A DNA stretch of 64,000 nt, taken from positions 124,001 to 188,000 of the forward strand of contig NZ_AMZY02000010.1 of the NCBI RefSeq assembly GCF_000330725.2, read 5' to 3'. The first letter of the stretch is position 1. The number at the start of each line of letters is the position of its first letter. The position numbers were made by a program, and so were the translations under genes. Under the pieces are notes generated by a model. The model worked only from the letters and a program-made list of their open reading frames with translations, was not told the DNA's origin and made no database searches. Shown piece by piece: positions 62,089-64,000 of the stretch. Source of the stretch: Mariniradius saccharolyticus AK6. GTDB lineage: Bacteria; Bacteroidota; Bacteroidia; Cytophagales; Cyclobacteriaceae.

Positions 62089-62730
62089 TCATTGTAGCCC
62101 ATAATTCTCCCATCGTGGAAGCACCATTTCACTCTTTACCAGCGCCTGAATCCCAGCCACGGTGGTAATTGAATCTTGGTGTCGTGCAAAAAAAGCCGGC
62201 AAATTGGCAGCGTTGGCAATCACACGGTCGAGCTCAGGATCTGTTTTTCCGAGTTTGAGCAAAGCCCGTTTTTGCTCCAGTAGGAGCGAAAGCAAGCTTC
62301 GGTTGGCATATTCGGGATAAAGGTTATCGTTGTCAAAAGCCTGCTTTTTGTCCAGACCCAAGGCGAGTTTTTGGACAGCGGCGATTTTGACAGGAACACT
62401 GTCGGGACTTAACTTTTCAACATCCGCCAAGACCACATCGATAGCAACAAAAAACCGATTCAGCTTATGGCCGATTTCGAGATCAAGTTTTTCGACGATT
62501 TCCTCGTGCTTGAAATCCTGCTGGACCTTGACCTGATAATCGCTGTACGCTTTGGCACCAATCCAGGTAAACGCCGCCGACAAAAGCCAAATCCCAATCT
62601 TGGAATCAAAAATTTTGAGAATCTTGAGCAGGGTGGTTTTCGGGGTTTTCTTCTCAAGGATTTCCTCCAATGTCTCGATCCGGTAGGTTTCGAGCGCTTT
62701 GATTTTCTCTTTTTCTTCGTGAGAAAGCAT
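62089..62730 (-). CDS. Single-pass membrane protein of unknown function
   Basis: 213 residues with an N-terminal charged cytosolic segment (MLSHEEKEKIKALETYRIETLEEIL), one membrane helix at about 45-65 (FDSKIGIWLLSAAFTWIGAKAY), then a mostly helical, Lys/Glu-rich extracytoplasmic part. No family recognised. It is in the same direction as its neighbours, with gaps of 120 bp on both sides, so operon membership is uncertain. Confidence 0.6.
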   Translation of the reverse strand: MLSHEEKEKIKALETYRIETLEEILEKKTPKTTLLKILKIFDSKIGIWLLSAAFTWIGAKAYSDYQVKVQQDFKHEEIVEKLDLEIGHKLNRFFVAIDVVLADVEKLSPDSVPVKIAAVQKLALGLDKKQAFDNDNLYPEYANRSLLSLLLEQKRALLKLGKTDPELDRVIANAANLPAFFARHQDSITTVAGIQALVKSEMVLPRWENYGLQ

Positions 62731-62848
62731 AGTGGGCTAGGTTAATTTTCAGGTTGTTTCCCTTAACCCAAGTTAACAACAACGCATCTTATTAAACCAA
62801 GCGGAGAATGTGAATTAGCCAACAATTGTGAAACATAGGCAAACAAGC

Positions 62849-63649
62849 CTACCAATTTTCCAAGATCGACAATACCAATCGGGAGGAATTGACGGAAGCA
62901 GGGCCGACGAACTGTTCAAAATTGGTGCGTGCATCGTGGTTCGCATTGTCGCTGCAGCTGCGAATCACTACGAAAGGAATCCCCAAGGTCCTGCAGATAT
63001 GGGCAACCGCCGCACCTTCCATTTCGGCTGCCAAAGCGCCATATTCCCCATACAGCCACTGCGCCTTGTCTGGGCTACTTACAAACATATCGCCCGTCGC
63101 AATCAAACCGGTAAATACGCTGGGCTTTCGTCCTGAAAGACTATTGAATTCGACTTGATTGGAAGCAGTTTGGCTTTTGAATACCAATATCGGATCTGAG
63201 GGGATAAAAAGCTCCGTTTGGTGCCCGCCTGTGAGTTCGCGATAGGTGGTTACCGAAAAACCGTTTCCGTCGTACTTTCCAAAGTCATGCTGGAACAAGC
63301 GGTCCCCAATCACCATATCGCCCGGCAAGGATTCGGGATGCAGGCCACCCGCGACACCGGTGAAGATCAAGGCATCTATATCGAAATTCTGCACCAACAC
63401 CGCCGTGCTGTAGGAAGCGTTGATTTTTCCTACGCCTGCTTTGAGAACGACTACTTTTTTCCCCCGGATTTTTCCTTTGTAAAAGTCGATCCCGCCGATA
63501 GGCACTTTCTTTGGACGCTTCATTTCGCCCAATAACAACTCTATTTCCTGATCCAATGCCCCCATCAAAGCGATCCTTTGGGAAAGCGTCTCGGAGACTG
63601 GAACCAGCCAAAACACCAGCAAGAAAGAAAATGCCCACAGTTTTTTCAT
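62849..63649 (-). CDS. Exported 5'-methylthioadenosine/S-adenosylhomocysteine nucleosidase
   Basis: 266 residues. Residues 1-24 form a signal peptide, not present in the cytosolic MtnN of enterobacteria. The core aligns by motif: E35 in GALDQEIELL (equivalent to the catalytic/nucleotide Glu), 'GGLHPESLPGDMVIGDRL' and 'MEGAAVAH' (E211, ribose/catalytic Glu), and D234 in RSCSDNAN (base-activating Asp). It hydrolyses the N-glycosidic bond of MTA or SAH. The signal peptide implies a periplasmic or surface enzyme, perhaps scavenging. The gene name mtnN is not given because the location is atypical. Confidence 0.85.
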   Translation of the reverse strand: MKKLWAFSFLLVFWLVPVSETLSQRIALMGALDQEIELLLGEMKRPKKVPIGGIDFYKGKIRGKKVVVLKAGVGKINASYSTAVLVQNFDIDALIFTGVAGGLHPESLPGDMVIGDRLFQHDFGKYDGNGFSVTTYRELTGGHQTELFIPSDPILVFKSQTASNQVEFNSLSGRKPSVFTGLIATGDMFVSSPDKAQWLYGEYGALAAEMEGAAVAHICRTLGIPFVVIRSCSDNANHDARTNFEQFVGPASVNSSRLVLSILENW

Positions 63650-63751
63650 GCCACAAAGATCACAAATGCCCTTTGATCCGCCATGGATTTGGGATGACTG
63701 GAGATAAAAAACAAATCAGGGAAGAAAGTCGCTACAAAGACGCCGACTTCA

Positions 63752-63893
63752 TGATATGACATTCATCATTCGATATTCATTATTTCAAGGATCAAGAATG
63801 ATGAACAAGGAACATCGAACGTCGATCTCCAGTCTTGTATCTTGTGTCTTGCATCTTGTGTCTCAAATCTCATATCTCATATCTCCTCTCTCC
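63752..63893. repeat. Composite heptamer repeat tract at the right end
   Basis: CATTCAT, CATTCGA, TATTCAT, TATTTCA, then about six less regular units still in 7-nt register (AGGATCA, AGAATGA, TGAACAA, GGAACAT, CGAACGT, CGATCTC). These are followed by CAGTCTT, GTATCTT, GTGTCTT, GCATCTT, GTGTCTC, AAATCTC, ATATCTC, ATATCTC, CTCTCTC. It ends next to the stop codon of the membrane-protein gene at 63895. Confidence 0.85.
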
Positions 63894-63894
63894 C

Positions 63895-64000
63895 CTACTG
63901 CCAAAGAAAAAACAGTGCCAAAACCGAAATCACAGCCAGAATGGGGTTGACTTCTCGTTGGCCTCCGGTCAGCAGATTCAGCACCGTCCAACTGATGAAG
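63895..64000 (-). CDS. Membrane protein, C-terminal fragment (5' part outside window)
   Basis: Reading the minus strand from the right edge gives 34 codons ending at a TAG (63897-63895). The last residues (VNPILAVISVLALFFLWQ) look like a C-terminal membrane helix preceded by a polar loop with FISWTVLNLL. The family cannot be determined from so little sequence. Confidence 0.5.
   Translation of the reverse strand, partial: FISWTVLNLLTGGQREVNPILAVISVLALFFLWQ

Noticed and set aside
1-64000. tRNA or rRNA genes
   Set aside because: No cloverleaf T-loop sequences in a suitable context or rRNA-like segments were found by eye.

Overview
The window reads as a chromosomal segment of a Bacteroidota, most likely a member of the Cytophagales (Cyclobacteriaceae/Algoriphagus-like). 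This is inferred from lineage-typical genes: a DUF4249 protein, a type IX secretion (T9SS) sorting-domain protein, PorD (DUF4835), an OstA-like protein, BshA for bacillithiol, macroglobulin/TonB-plug proteins and roughly 800-residue FtsX/MacB permeases without an ATPase. Several promoters also fit the Bacteroidota form TTG-N17..20-TAnnTTTG. No rRNA, tRNA, CRISPR array or intact insertion sequence was seen.

Layout. 1-2.2 kb: end of a DUF4249 gene and an MG2/plug protein. 2.2-8 kb, minus strand: a membrane-anchored propeller protein, malate dehydrogenase, and a tilS/cyclic-nucleotide-binding pair. 8-14 kb, plus strand: an OstA-like protein, a small T9SS cargo, and the bamD-rpoZ-coaBC-porD cluster. 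14-20.4 kb: an epimerase, a lipoprotein, a fatty-acid hydroxylase, bshA, and a GH3/beta-lactamase fusion. 20.5-24.6 kb: small membrane protein-mutL-two rhomboids. 24.6-35.8 kb: a second MG2/plug protein, rlmN, a sugar isomerase, an acyltransferase, a membrane LytTR regulator, a DUF4143-type ATPase behind an unusual inverted-repeat region, a phosphatase and an MscS channel. 35.8-39.5 kb: a carboxypeptidase-like-domain protein, an ArsR regulator, a YjjG-like nucleotidase and pruA. 39.6-40.6 kb: a small membrane-protein gene bracketed by about 170-bp direct repeats. 40.7-56.4 kb, minus strand: six paralogous FtsX/MacB permeases in tandem. 56.4-64 kb: secreted or envelope proteins, including an exported SAM methyltransferase and an exported MTA/SAH nucleosidase, two candidate non-coding RNAs, and the end of a membrane protein at the right edge.

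Most striking. (1) A candidate non-coding RNA gene of about 290 nt (about 58654-58946) has a full Bacteroidota promoter, TTG-N20-TAGCTTTG, and an 11-bp perfect-stem terminator, with no convincing ORF between. (2) A family of degenerate heptanucleotide repeats is spread through the intergenic regions and holds a 7-nt phase over tens to more than a hundred bases while the motif changes (TTATTGG, GTCCATA, CATTCGA, RTCTYNT). It is concentrated around the permease array and supplies the last codons of at least one gene. (3) The ATPase gene at 32.1-33.3 kb is preceded by clustered TTACG/CGTAA half-sites forming two inverted repeats. (4) Some genes carry a TAnnTTTG element only 4 nt before the ATG, which suggests leaderless or nearly leaderless mRNAs.

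All function calls come from reading motifs and family resemblance by eye; no database search was run.
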